A stretch of 64,000 nucleotides of DNA, from contig QNQO01001173.1 in the NCBI GenBank assembly GCA_003290165.1, positions 62,001 to 126,000 of the forward strand, written 5' to 3'. Under the pieces are notes generated by a model. The model did no database searches. It saw only the letters and a list, made by a program, of their open reading frames with translations, and was not told where the DNA came from. Made by a program: the position numbers and the translations under genes. Below are positions 1 through 11,065 of this stretch, piece after piece (within the stretch, counting starts at the first letter, position 1; the number at the start of each line of letters is the position of its first letter). The DNA comes from Berberis thunbergii (Eukaryota; Streptophyta; Magnoliopsida; Ranunculales; Berberidaceae).

Positions 1-149
1 ACCGTCTGGGATTGTTCATTGCATTTTTCTCTGATTTCTTCGTTACAGCTCCAAATTCTACAAAAACACAAAATTTAATAATTAATCTAAAATAAGATAA
101 AAATAAGGATTAACAAAGATATAATAAGAGGTAATAATGTTATAATTAT

Positions 150-1200
150 GTGATTATCACTCCTCTCTATCACAAGCAGTATCGTCGCCACCACCTTACC
201 TTCCTTTTTTTTTTCTATCTTGAGATTTTATGAGGAATGGAAAGGGATATATGGTTGTTTTTTGGTAATGGAAGGGAGATCATAGTGTTTGGAGGAGAGG
301 AGAGTCCCCAAAATCAAAATCTATCTAATGAAAAGGCATAGTGTTGTGTTACCATGAACCCACCTTAACAAAATAGTTTTCATAACTAATTTTCTCTCTA
401 AGAAATATTACCCTAGGAATAGAAAACAAGGAAAATAAACCCTCTTAACCTTGACTGTTGACCAAGCTTGACTACTGACTGTAGTTGATTGTGGTTAGTC
501 TTGACTGTTGATCTGAGTTTGACTGTGTAAGTTATGATTATTGGACCGAGTGGTCCATTGACCAGGTCTTCACTGAGCTTTGATTTATTTTGATCAAGTC
601 TAAAGTGCAAACCGTAACTCCGATTTCGACATATTTCACAGTTGCAATTTTCGTGTCGAGATCTATTAAATGAAATTGTTATTTTACAAGTATGGTAAAT
701 TTATATTTTTACCCTTCAAAGTTAATATGCCTCAATATGCATGTTTTTGATCTGTGACTATGTTTTGTTCATGATTTGAATTATGAATTTCTTGAATAGT
801 GACATGTATGCATATCGGAACTTGTTTATCTATGTAGAAATTAGTTTTTATGGTCTTTTTTATTTATGAGAAATGTTTGTGCCTGAGAGCATCTCCAATG
901 CCAAAAATCACTTTTATTCCTAGAGTTAAATAGAAAACAAAAGAGAATATCAAGATACTTAATGGTGTGGTGGAGATCTAAACACAAACAACGATGTTTT
1001 TAGTGTTAATCCATAATTTTTCTGAAAATTTCAGTTCAAACAAATTAGTAAACAATTTTACCGTAATTTTTAGCTAAATGAAATTTGACTGGATCATCCT
1101 AAACTAAAGTGACATTAAAAGCCCAAATTAATCATTTTATCCCAACCCCACTTTTTTAATTAACCTTTTAGCCCCGAAATCTAATGCAGAACCCAAATCA
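150..1200. other. Non-coding segment of unit 1
   Basis: AT-rich, with no supportable gene. It contains the W-box cluster at 451-562 and, at about 889, the string GAGCATCTCCAATG, which resembles plant MITE ends but has no visible partner. Homologous copies lie at about 14150-15220 and 32500-33560. A 65-codon minus-strand frame at 413-610 is preserved in all three, which is expected from recent duplication and is not evidence for a gene. Confidence 0.5.
451..562 (+). promoter_or_regulatory. Cluster of six TTGAC W-box cores
   Basis: TTGAC followed by C or T occurs at 451, 458, 468, 501, 519 and 558. TTGAC[C/T] is the core bound by plant WRKY factors. The cluster is repeated in units 2 (about 14465-14577) and 3 (about 32793-32905). 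The unit-2 copy lies about 3.4 kb upstream of the start of RLK copy 1. The sequence may be transposon-derived; any regulatory role is inference. Confidence 0.35.
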
Positions 1201-1389
1201 GATCCACCCGACATCAAATCTTTGTCTATTTTTCTTCATCAAATCTCGAGTGCAACAAGAGCAGAACACTGCAGATGCTCCTTTCATAAACTGTAAAAGC
1301 TTAGAGGAAATGGGAAAAGGTGAACATTTTTTGGCACCAGGATATCCCAAATGATCATTGGTCGTTGTCCTTGCTCCTAAATACAATTT

Positions 1390-1551
1390 GACAAGCATGT
1401 AGTCTTGGTATTTTACCTAAATGCCGTCTTTGGAATATTTCAGAATTCTTGTCATTTCTATGTAGGTATTGACAAGCATGTAGTCTTGGTATTTTACCTA
1501 AATGCCGCCTTTGGGATATTTCAGAATTCTTGTCATTTCTATGTAGGTAAC
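1390..1551 (+). repeat. 81-bp tandem repeat, two copies (unit 1)
   Basis: A monomer starting GACAAGCATGTAGTCTTGG begins at 1390 and again at 1471, with period 81. The same array is present twice in unit 3 (from about 33732) and unit 4 (from about 48870), and three times in unit 2. Each monomer carries pyrimidine-AG ends resembling splice acceptors, so it may derive from an exon and its intron border. Confidence 0.75.
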
Positions 1552-1649
1552 CTTGATCCGTACTTACAGAAAATTAGGATGGTGTTCGGCCTGCCTTACT
1601 CAATGCATGATCTCAATAAGTTGAATGCGACACTAATATATTTTTTCAG

Positions 1650-1870
1650 GCAGAACATCCTAGGTTCTCTATTTTGTCGAGGACGGGGTTTGAATGGGAA
1701 AGATAACCATGTGAAATTTCCAGCAGATTTAGTAAGTTGATATGTTGAATTCTGCAATTTTAATTGATAATCTTCATAATACATTCATATAAAGTTCACT
1801 GCTAAGTCATCAGCAATTGTTACCTCTGCAGGTTGTTGATACAGTTAAAGAAGTGGTGGACTATATCTAG
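1650..1870 (+). pseudogene. Two-exon gene fragment, unit 1 (frameshifted)
   Basis: Equivalent of the better-preserved fragment at 33992-34213. Exon A follows a TTTTTTCAG acceptor at 1649, and exon B ends in the same DYI-stop. Relative to unit 3, exon A has a changed residue (GAT to GTC) and one base fewer in the GGGGTTTT stretch, so the frame is broken. The parent protein is not recognised. Confidence 0.45.
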
Positions 1871-2732
1871 ACCAAGGAATGCCATTCATCAGTCCCAATA
1901 TTAATTTGTCAAAGAATTCTTATTATATTTGATGAATCAATTTTTGAAAACTTGGTATTGTTGGACAGTATCTGCCAAATCTCTATCATTTCAAGCGATG
2001 GCAATTATCAATCAATTTTATAATTGTTTTCTTTTTATGTTTTGGTGTTTGGTTTTTAGTTGATTGACTGTACGTGTATAAATTTTAGGTTATTTAAGTA
2101 GTCTTTATTTTTTAGTTGATTGTTTTCTATGCATGCTTCCATTAAGCTTTTGCATACATACTTTTTTGCCTAAACTGTTTATACATATTTCCATCAGGCT
2201 TATGATTTACAGGTGGATACAAAATTTGACCACTTAGATGTAATCTATACGGCCGTCTGAATCACATGGGAGACTATCTTTGTTACTAATGAGGTGTTTA
2301 TATGCTCACATTCAATTCTACCAACTATGAGTGTTGGGGCATACTTATAACCACTTGTAAGTGATGCATGCAAACATATATTGGATTGAATACTTCTAAT
2401 TCCTCTTAAATTTTAGGCCATATGGCATCCCATATTTTGACGAAATTAAGTAATAATATACTCATTTGTCAAGAAACTTACGATGAACTCCAAATAAATC
2501 TTGTAGATTGAAAATCTGGAATTTATTCGATGAGTACGGAATCAACTGTACTGAAAAAAATATGGTTTTATGGTCAGCTCGAAGGATCCTAAAATTGAAA
2601 GTGAGTGGTCTATAACCAACCCCAAGAGAAGAGCGTACCACACTCTCTCTGCTAAAATGCCCTCTCTATTTTTTTTTAGCAAACCCTAAACCATACGCAC
2701 CAAATAGCAAGCCTCGACTCCCAAGGAATCTG
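1871..2732. other. Non-coding 3' flank of the unidentified-gene fragment
   Basis: AT-rich sequence repeated in all units. The site equivalent to about 2363-2372 (GATGCATGCA) is intact here but received an LTR element in unit 2 and a hAT-like element in unit 4. No gene is seen. Part of it, with the exon before it, also matches the regions 25500-26110, 42330-43030 and 56750-57460 upstream of the RLKs at lower identity, which marks an older duplication. Confidence 0.55.
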
Positions 2733-2944
2733 TCATGAACCTGGTGGACGATAATATCCTATTCCACCAGGAACTTACAAGAATAATAATAATATCAGTG
2801 AATTTGTCATCATATAAACATAGGAAGAGTTTGGCTCCGAAGTTTGATCGATGTAATCCCTTAACACCGATTATAATTATTCCCATATTATTATTATTCT
2901 TGTAAGTTCCTGGTGGAATAGGATATCGTCCGCCAGGTTCATGA
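2733..2944. repeat. Fold-back (inverted) repeat, about 60-bp arms
   Basis: The left arm (2733-2794) starts TCATGAACCTGG. The right arm (2886-2944) ends CCAGGTTCATGA and reads as its reverse complement over about 59 bases, with one 3-bp indel and few mismatches. A 91-bp loop separates them. The inner arm ends are AAT/ATT repeats. Copies lie in unit 2 (about 18958-19192) and unit 3 (about 35075-35286); unit 4 keeps only the left arm (about 51800). No target duplication was found, so calling it a MITE is unproven. Confidence 0.75.
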
Positions 2945-3578
2945 ATGGTGGGTATAAAACTCAAGACGTGGGGATTAAACCACCACAGTCTTAACCATCC
3001 AATCAGACTACCATTAACTTTTTAACAAACCCTTTCTCACACATCCAAAAATGATTTTTTTTATTTTTTTGGCTTTTTCTTATTGAAATTTTTCAAAAAC
3101 GAATTTTTTGTTGAAGCAAAAGAGAAGAAGTAGAAGAGAAAATATGAGATTTCCCAGAACTCACTCTCATTTCATCATCATTCAACGCCCCATTTCTTCC
3201 TCTTTGTCACCATCATCCGTCACATTGATATCAAACCAAAGCACACCCGCGTCATAATTGAGTTCTCTCATATTACGTTTTTGTTTTAGTAGTACGCGCT
3301 TTAACCTTTGTGTTGCACTTTGGTTTAGTATAGTCTCTGAGTTGGTTTATGTGATTCACTAAAATTATAAAAAAGGAAATTATATCCTAAATTTATCTAA
3401 ATATCACACTAGAACACCACCAAATTTTAGAAAAAATTTGGAGCTCAAATGATTGCATGTGAGAGAGACACTCGACTACTTCAGATTACTTCACAGTTCA
3501 CATGATAACTTCAGTTTACAATATTAATAATATGGCGCCTAATAGTTTAACAGCTTCAGTTTTGTTCTCAAAGTTTTA
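2945..3578. other. Non-coding region, nothing recognised
   Basis: Repeated in units 2 and 3, and as a divergent copy at about 47465-47800. No gene or RNA is supported. Confidence 0.5.
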
Positions 3579-3999
3579 GGTGGAGGTATTCAATTCGGGA
3601 TTTGAATGGACTCTGAAAAATTTTAAATCTCGTAGATTTTAAAAGGTTTCAAATGATTTTACAAAATCCACTGATTTTGATAGATTTTAAATGATTGGAT
3701 TTTATAGATTTTATAAAATGTTTGTTATGGATTTTTATGGATTCTTATAAATTCAATTAATTTGTATAAATATGTTATTAGTCATAAGAAACAATGAAAG
3801 AACATCACCTACATTGATGTCCATGCCAACACAAATCATTAAAATTCTCTCAAAATATCAGTTAAACAATTGTTTGTATGTTACGAGAATTTTACTTCAA
3901 ATTAAAAAAAATTTCAAATACATTGAAGATGGTCCAAAACTAATACAAATAACTATTTTACTTCAAATTGTTATCTCTGCCAACGCCACCTCTCCTTCC

Positions 4000-4460
4000 A
4001 TCTTCTTCTTCTTCAATCACCTCCGCCACCTCTCATCTCACCTCCACCCATTTTCATATTCTTATTCTCAACCTCGTACCCCTCACCTCTTCTTCTTCTT
4101 CTCTGTTCTTTTTTTCTTCTTCTTCTCCTCCTCCACTTTTTTTTCCCTCTGTTTTTTTCTTTTTCTCCTATCTTTTTTTCTTTTTCTTTTTCTTCTTTTT
4201 GCCCTCGCGAAGGTTATGGAAAGTGGGGAACCTCTACTCGTAGGAACCTCCGCAAAAGCAAAGAAGAAAAAAATGAGAAAAGAAGAAGAGATGAGAAAAA
4301 ATAGAAGAAAAAAATTAGAAGAAGAAATCAGAAGGAAAAAAAAAGAACAAAACAAAATGAAGAGAAAACAAGAAAAAGCAAAAATAAGAGGAAGAGAAAT
4401 GAAAAAAAAAACGAAGAATAATAACAAAAAAGAAGAACAAGAACAAAGGAGAATAGGAAG
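4000..4460. repeat. Pyrimidine-to-purine switch, low complexity
   Basis: On the plus strand about 200 bases of CTT/TTC-rich sequence (about 4000-4210) give way to about 200 bases of GAA/AAG-rich sequence (about 4255-4450), so the two halves can pair. This creates long open frames on both strands with Phe/Ser or Lys/Glu runs, which I do not regard as genes. Unit 3 has a shortened version (36420-36670) missing the centre. Confidence 0.75.
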
Positions 4461-4702
4461 TGCGAGTGGTGGTTCAGCCAGCGGTGGTAGGGCATAGTTG
4501 TGTGGCGATGAGGTGGTGCTACTCTTGTGAAAAGAAAAGAAAAGGAAAGGTGGTGGTGTCCTTCAGCCGATCACAAAAAATGGGATGGTGACGTCCTTCA
4601 GCGAAAATGGTGGTGTTATTTAATAATAGCCAATACAAATCCATTGAAATATGAGGGGGGGGGGGATGTTGGATTTGGAATAATGTTTGTTATATATACT
4701 TT

Positions 4703-4891
4703 GAGAAATGCTAGGAAACCATGTTTTGTAAACATGTTTTGCAACCAGGATGACGTGTCATGATCTAGAAAGAATGATGAAATCTCCGAAGATTTTTGTG
4801 TATCTCAAAATTGTAAAAAAACTCCTCTAACGATGCCACATCATCATGGTTACGAAACATGTTTACAAAACATGGTTTCCTAGCCTCACTC
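4703..4891. mobile_element. Mutator-like MITE nested in the TIR element (unit 1)
   Basis: Ends GAGAAATGCTAGGAAACC and, from the right, GAGTGAGGCTAGGAAACC form inverted repeats that stay nearly identical for about 39 bp. A 9-bp direct repeat, ATATACTTT, flanks the element at 4694-4702 and 4892-4900. Nine-bp target duplications with long terminal inverted repeats are typical of Mutator-like elements. At 189 bp it has no coding capacity. Confidence 0.85.
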
Positions 4892-5166
4892 ATATACTTT
4901 ACACTCACAAATCCTTCAAAATCCACAACTTTAACAAATCCATTAAAATCCACTACTTGAATACCCCTGATTTTGGTTGACTTTTGAAAAACATGAATTG
5001 AATACCCCTTGATTTTGATGGATTTTAAAACAATCCTCTAAAATCGGTATTTGAATACTCCTAGAATTACATGTTTATTTTAAATCCTTAATTGAATACC
5101 TCTGAATTTTAATGGATTTTAAAATCCTTCACAATCCATTAAAAATCGTAATTAAATACCACCCCC

Positions 5167-6002
5167 TAGTTTGTTTGTACGTTGGAAACACTTATTGAAA
5201 AACTTCACATGATAACTGTATTGTGCTAGGGGGTGAAGAAGCAAAGCCCCTCAGCACTACCCCTACACGATATGTCTCGAGCAACGATATTGTCCTCAAT
5301 TTAGACACCGCCCGGATATGGTTTTTTTTTTTTTTTTTTTTTTTTTAACGAACTGAACTCAACTTTTCAAATGTTCTCAAAAGGCCTCGTCACTTATTAA
5401 GACATATCTAATCACCTATATTCATCACAGGATGTTGGTCACTACTCGATGTGGGACTATGTTGAGCGAACATATCCAACAAATTGCATGGCTAACACTT
5501 CATGATATGGAATTGGTAGGTGTCTAAGAGTTGATCCTTACTAACAAAGGCGTTATGTGTTAGTTTGAATGAACCTCACACCTTGCGAATATGCCGCCTC
5601 TTCATTGCTGAGTTCTAAAACCTGACCTTGACGCCTCACTACCCCAATTTATACTCTGCTTCATGAACTTGGATAACCTCCACTTCAGGAATCTTCAATG
5701 CATCCTCAACATGAACTTGGATAACCTCCACTTTAGGAATCTTCAATGCCTCCTCAACAAAACACTCGTACCAAATCAAACATCTCTTTTGTAAGACTTG
5801 AATCATACGTTATTTTATATAGGAAGTATCCCTTAATAAAAATTTAACGAACAACAAGAACATAGTAAATTTATGACAATTCTAGAAATATAAACAAATT
5901 TCACAACAAATTAGTGACAACGCTTCTTTTAGCTAGCAAAGCAAACAAAATTTACCACTCATATAAGCAACCGAGCAATGTACCATACCAATGGTCTGTT
6001 TC
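5167..6002. other. Non-coding region with a 48-bp direct duplication
   Basis: Contains a long T tract (about 5322-5346) and a 48-bp tandem duplication starting CATGAACTTGGATAACC at 5662 and 5710; the same duplication is in unit 3 near 37867. A string CGATGTGGGACT at about 5449 resembles sequence often found in plant retrotransposon LTRs, but no element boundaries are visible. No gene is supported. Confidence 0.45.
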
Positions 6003-6387
6003 TCACTCTAGATGGATTCTAACACCTTGCAAATGGTCTCTTATATGATGCAATTCAGTGAAAACTTCTCCAATGTTCTTGCGTTCAACAGGGGATCTCG
6101 AAGAACATGCTACTCTTCTTACCGCTGATGCCAAACAATTTGGCACTCCAGTCCTTTGACTACTCAGGTTTGCAATGCTGACAGCTTCATCAATGATTTC
6201 TAATAACATGATTGGATTCACAATGCTTCCAACTCATTCAGGTTATTTTTTTTTGCAAAACTATGAAGATTTTGTCCATTTTGAAACATGTCATCTGTCA
6301 GTTTCTTTCCGGTAAACAACTCCAACAACAATATTCCATAACTGTAAATGTCTCCTTGCATGGACACGTAACCACCCAATTCATATT
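6003..6387 (-). pseudogene. Spare copy of LRR-RLK last exon (unit 1)
   Basis: Matches exon 2 of the RLKs: a CAG acceptor before 6387, then kinase C-lobe text including [21 protein letters not shown] and ERKNIGEV-like sequence, ending in TGA at 6003-6005. It is about 4 bp shorter than the normal 389 bp, and the frame breaks near 6240-6256 in a T-rich stretch. Matching intron sequence continues to about 6700, but no exon 1 precedes it. It is a 3' remnant of an older tandem RLK copy. Confidence 0.85.
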
Positions 6388-7566
6388 CTGCATTTTATAA
6401 AAAATTTATATCTCTAAACATGTAATTTAAGCACTTTAGATGTGAAGAAATCAAATAGAAATTTGACATAGACCATTTATTGTTCAATAAAATAAAAGGT
6501 GAAAATGATTGTCATATAAAACCTTAAATTAGGTAGGCAAATTTAATAAGTTGATGTGAAATACTGAAAAAATAAAGATTTCACTAAGCGAGCGTGAAAT
6601 GTTTTACAAAGTAACTAAAAATTGTTTCTATCATATCTGAGTTGAATATGCTTACAACATCATTAAAAGTGTCAGATGAAATGCTAATGAAGTGATGGTG
6701 ATATGTGTCTAATTAAAATTGTTTCTATCATATCTGAGTTGAATATGCTCAACATCATTATAGTATGTGCTTGCCCTAATGAAAGCTCGAGAGCATTGTG
6801 ACAACAAAACAAGTTTATGTAAATTTGATAAAAAAAAATTAAATAGGAAAATGTTTCTCTGAAACCTTATATATTTAACCGTATGTGTCTAGCAATGTAA
6901 TGCTCTAATTAAACAACTCAAATTGTTAAGCTTGGAGTTTCGGGTCTCTTGTTGAAGGTTTTAATGAGCTAGAACGTCCACAATGCCACGAGTCCCCCAA
7001 TTTTTTTTATTAGAAAATATCCAAAGATGCGGTCGAAATCTTTCTCATTTCCCGACATCTATATTGTCTCAGCTAGCCAGATCTTGACTGAATTGGCGAC
7101 CGTCATAGAACAATCCAGCGCTCAACTGCCTTAGCTAGCCAACTCTTGATATCCACACTATTATGAGCTCTCATTGAATAAACGTGTGGTTTGTGCTTGA
7201 AACATTTTGACGTGCCAATGCTAAATATGTGGGAGATGTGGGACATGTCTTGGATCCCCTTCACTACAATATAGGAAATCTTGAATGTCTCGACAAAACA
7301 ATTGTAAGAAATTCGAACATTTACTAGCTAGATTCTAAGCCATGGACCAAGAACAACATGTCCTTTGTAAGACTTTAATCTTCCTTATTTGATGTATACA
7401 CTTGATAAATTTAACAAACAACAAGAACATAGTAAAGCTATGAAAATTCTGGAAACATAAACAAAGCTCACAACTAAATGAGTATGCTTCTTTTAGCTAG
7501 CGAAACAAGCAAATTTTACCACTCGTACAAACTACCTCGCAAAGCACCATCCCGATGATATGTTTC
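6388..7566. other. RLK intron remnant and non-coding spacer
   Basis: 6388 to about 6710 matches the RLK intron. A segment of about 40 bases containing TCTGAGTTGAATATGCT recurs about 90 bp apart (about 6627 and 6717). The rest is spacer shared with units 2 and 4. No gene is seen. Confidence 0.5.
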
Positions 7567-10500
7567 TCACACTAGATTGGTTCTAACACCTTCCAAATGC
7601 TCTCTTATATGATGCAATTTAGTGATGACTTCTCCAATGTTCTTACGCTCAGCAGGGGATCCCGAAGAACATTCCACTCCCAGTCTTATTGCTGAAATCA
7701 AACACTTCTGCACTGTAGTCCCTTGACTGCTCTGGTTTGCAATGTTGATGGCTTCGTCAGTGATTTCTAATAATATGGTTGGATCCACAATGCTCCCAAC
7801 TCGTTCAGGTAAAGCTATTTTTGCGAAACTATGAAGATTTTGTCCATTTTGAAACATGTCATCTGTCGGTTTCTTCCCAGTAAACAACTCTAACAACAAT
7901 ATCCCATAACTGTAAATGTTTCCTTGCATGGACACTTGACCACCCAATCCATATTCTGCATTTTATAAAAAATTTAAATCTCTAAACATGTAATTTAAGC
8001 ACTTTAGATGTGAAGAAATCAAATATAAATTTGACATAGACCATTTATATATGCATTTATTGTTCAATAAAATAAAAAGGTGAAAATGATTGTCATAGTA
8101 AACCTTAAATTTGGTAGGCAAATTTAATAAGTTGATATGAAATACTGAAAAAATAAAGATTTCACACAGCGAGCGTGAAAGGTTTTACAAAGTAACTAAA
8201 AATTGTTTCTATCATATCTGAGTTGAATATGCTACAACATCATTAGAAATGTCAGATGAAATGCTAACGAAGTGATGGTGATATGTAATAAGTTATGAAT
8301 GTTGACTACAAAATAAGAAAATATCGTTTTCTCATGAAATGAAAAACCTAATAACCAAGGGTTAAAGAAACATATCATATGTATAAGATTCTTACCTGGA
8401 GCAATATAGCCAATTGATCCCTTTATTGCAAGAGAACTATCTTGGCTTTGCAAAGAATTGTAACTATTGTTTGAGAGAATCTTTGCTAAACCAAAATCAG
8501 CCACACGAGCTATCATATCATGATCGAGGAGAATATTGCTCGGCTTTATATCACAATGGACAATTGTCGATTGGCAATGGTTGTGAAGATAGTCCAACAC
8601 AGAAGCAACATCAATAGCTATGTTCATCCTTTGTAGGAAGTTCAAGCTCTTCAACTCATCTTGTCTATTTTTCTTTGGATGTAACCACTCCTCTAAACTT
8701 CCATTGGGTATGAATTCAAAAACTAGTGCTTTGAAATCATTCCCTCGAAAGTCAATTCCCGAACAAGTTGTGATGATTTTGAGAAGATTTCTATGTCGAA
8801 GATTTTTCAAGGCATTGCATTCAGACAAGAAACTCTTAAAAGCCCCATGTTGTTGAAGATTTATTACCTTAACTGCAACAATTGCTTCGGAAAGAATTGA
8901 TTTATACACTGAACCAAAGCTTCCAATACCAATTAAATTGTCAATTGAAAATCCGTTAGTTGCCTCGCGAAGCTCCGCATAACTAATCCTTGTGAATTGA
9001 TTAATAATTAATGACTCTGAAGTAGGCTTTGTTTTTGATACTCTTTTTCGATAGCACACGCAAATTAAGCTCAATAGTACAACCAAGCAGATGCTTACAA
9101 CAACCACAAGCATAACCACTTTGAGAAATTGTGACGTTCCAGCCTTGTTGTGACTCTGGCATGAAGGCAATTTGAGCTCCGCTACACCTCCGCAAAGCTT
9201 ATTGTTTCCTGTAAGTGAAACCGTAGTTGCATTGACAAAGACACCAACCTTTGGAACTGAACCCTCGAAGTCATTATAAGACAGATCCAACTGAATTAGA
9301 TAAGTAAAATTCTCCAAATATGGTGGAATCTCCCCTGATAACTTATTGTGAGAAAAATTGAGTTGTTTTATACCTTTCAAAGCACTCAAAGACTGAGGAA
9401 TACTTTCTGTAAGCAAGTTTTGGCCAATAGAAAAGTACTCCAACGTCAAACATCTACCCAACGTGGTTGGTATACTTCCAGAAAGTTGGTTACCCGAGAG
9501 GTTCAAGATCACAAGATTGGTCAAGTTACCAACCTCTGATGGTAAGGGACCACTCAATGCATTGTTAGATAGGTCGAGGATGTACCAAAGAGATGGAAGA
9601 TGAAGAAGTTCTTTCGGTATGATGCCACCAAGTATATTATCAGAGAGATCAAGTGTCGTTAAACTTTGGCAGTTACCAAGACTAGGAGGTATTTTTCCAT
9701 GTAGCTTGTTTCCCCACAAGCTTAGAACGGTTAATTTAGTTGAATTATGACTGAAAGAATCTGGAATTTGTACAGAGAATTCATTGACATGCAAATATAG
9801 TCGGACCATTTGTGGAAATACGCCAATGAGTTTGGAGATATCACCTATAAGATTATTGTTATTTATTGAAAGGATGCTCAAATTCACAAGGTTTCCAATT
9901 GAAGTTGGGATACTTTGATAGATTTGATTTTGATCTAATTGTAGATCTGTAAGTTTGGTGGAGAGATTTCCTATTGAGTTAGGAATTGACCCTTTGAAAG
10001 AATTATTGTGAATATATAACTCTTTTAAATTGGTGCAATTGGTTAAAGAAGTGATAAATTGCAAGTCACCTCCTAGTTGATTTGAATTAAGATGTAGTCT
10101 ACTAAGACCTTGAAGCATTCCTAGGTTTTTTGGAACATGTCCTGTGAATTGGTTTTTATTAAGTGTTAACCATTCAAGTCTTGAAGCATTGGGAAATGAT
10201 AATGGGATGAGACTTTTAAGTTTATTGTTTCCCACTAAAAAATGTTTGAGATTGGGAAGTGTAAGGCCAATATTTGAAGGAAGACTTCCATCTATTTGGT
10301 TACCAACAATTGAGAAACGCGTGATATGTGAGAGATTGTAAAGACAAGAAGGAACTTTGCCAGATAAATTGTTTGCAAAAACACCAAACTGTTCTATGTT
10401 TCTCATGTGGCAAAGATCATCTGGAATGTTTCCTGTCAAACCATTTTGTCCAATAATAAGAACAGTAAGAGAGGAGAGATTTCCTAGCAAAGATGGAATG

Positions 10501-11065
10501 TTTCCTTTGAGTTCATTACCTCGAAGTTGCAATGAATTAAGCTTTGTTAGAGAGGCAAACTCGATTGGGATCCCCCTGAGAGATGGTTGAATTGTAAATC
10601 AATTACGTGAAGTTTAGAGCACTGAGTAAGATTGGTAGAAATTTCATGATCAAAGGAATTGTGAGCTAGAGAAAGGACCTCTAATCTGGACAATCGACCA
10701 ATTTCTTGGGGTATTGGACCATGAAAATAATTCTCGCCAAGCCTAATTTCTCGAAGAAATGAGAGGTTTCCTATGTGGGGGGAGAGCGTACCTTCAAGCC
10801 TTTTTTATTCCAAATCTAGGACTGTGACCCTGTCACGATGGCGACGACTGCATGTGACCCCCGTCCAGTTACAGTAGTGGATGGAGTCGTTCCATGAATT
10901 CAATGCCTTGAGTGGATCATCGTTAATCTTTGCTTTCAAGGCTAGTAATGCCAGATGATCTGGTGCAGCATTGACGTTGGAGAAGACAATTGTAGTGCGT
11001 GAACTGACTTTGCTCCATAGCAACAGTATGAGCACCAAGATTGGAAAGCGAGACCAACTCATCAT
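7567..11065 (-). pseudogene. LRR receptor kinase, subfamily XII type, copy 1 (nonsense plus frameshift)
   Basis: Family role: plasma-membrane pattern-recognition receptors with an extracellular LRR sensor and a cytoplasmic Ser/Thr kinase. Exon 1 runs 11065 to 8396, the intron 8395-7956 has a GTAAG donor and CAG acceptor, and exon 2 runs 7955-7567. Visible parts are a signal peptide, the CNWTGVTC cap, about 22 LRRs, a Val/Leu-rich membrane span, the glycine loop GIGSFGSVYK, VAVKVI, HCDIKPSNILL (non-RD), DFGLA and, after splicing, APEYG. Two lesions are seen: TCA to TAA at 10805-10807 (codon 87), and C6 to C5 at 10572-10576. Exon 1 is 2670 bp against 2671 in copy 3, confirming a net single-base loss. 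The kinase half is intact. Confidence 0.9.

Larger units (their letters stand above)
3579..5166. mobile_element. TIR DNA element, about 1.6 kb, non-autonomous (unit 1)
   Basis: The left end GGTGGAGGTATTCAATT and the reverse complement of the right end GGGGGTGGTATTTAATT form imperfect terminal inverted repeats over about 31 bp. The insertion is flanked by TA (or TAG), and the uninterrupted site TTTTAGTTTGTTTG is seen in unit 2 near 19651. The same element sits at 35923 in unit 3. The interior is a pyrimidine run switching to a purine run, plus a nested Mutator-like MITE. No transposase is seen. The 2-3 bp duplication fits mariner or Harbinger types, but the superfamily is not decided. Confidence 0.7.

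Noticed and set aside
413..610. 65-codon minus-strand frame conserved in three units
   Set aside because: Conservation is explained by recent segmental duplication; no coding-type substitution pattern is visible and it overlies a W-box-rich repeat.
3772..4497. 241-codon plus-strand open frame (and 114-codon frame opposite)
   Set aside because: Mostly Phe/Ser then Lys/Glu runs from the pyrimidine-purine switch inside a transposon; no domain, and not maintained in unit 3.
8414..10590. Short plus-strand frames opposite the RLKs (also in copies 2-4)
   Set aside because: Antisense shadows of the LRR and kinase coding sequence; their repetition simply follows the RLK duplication.
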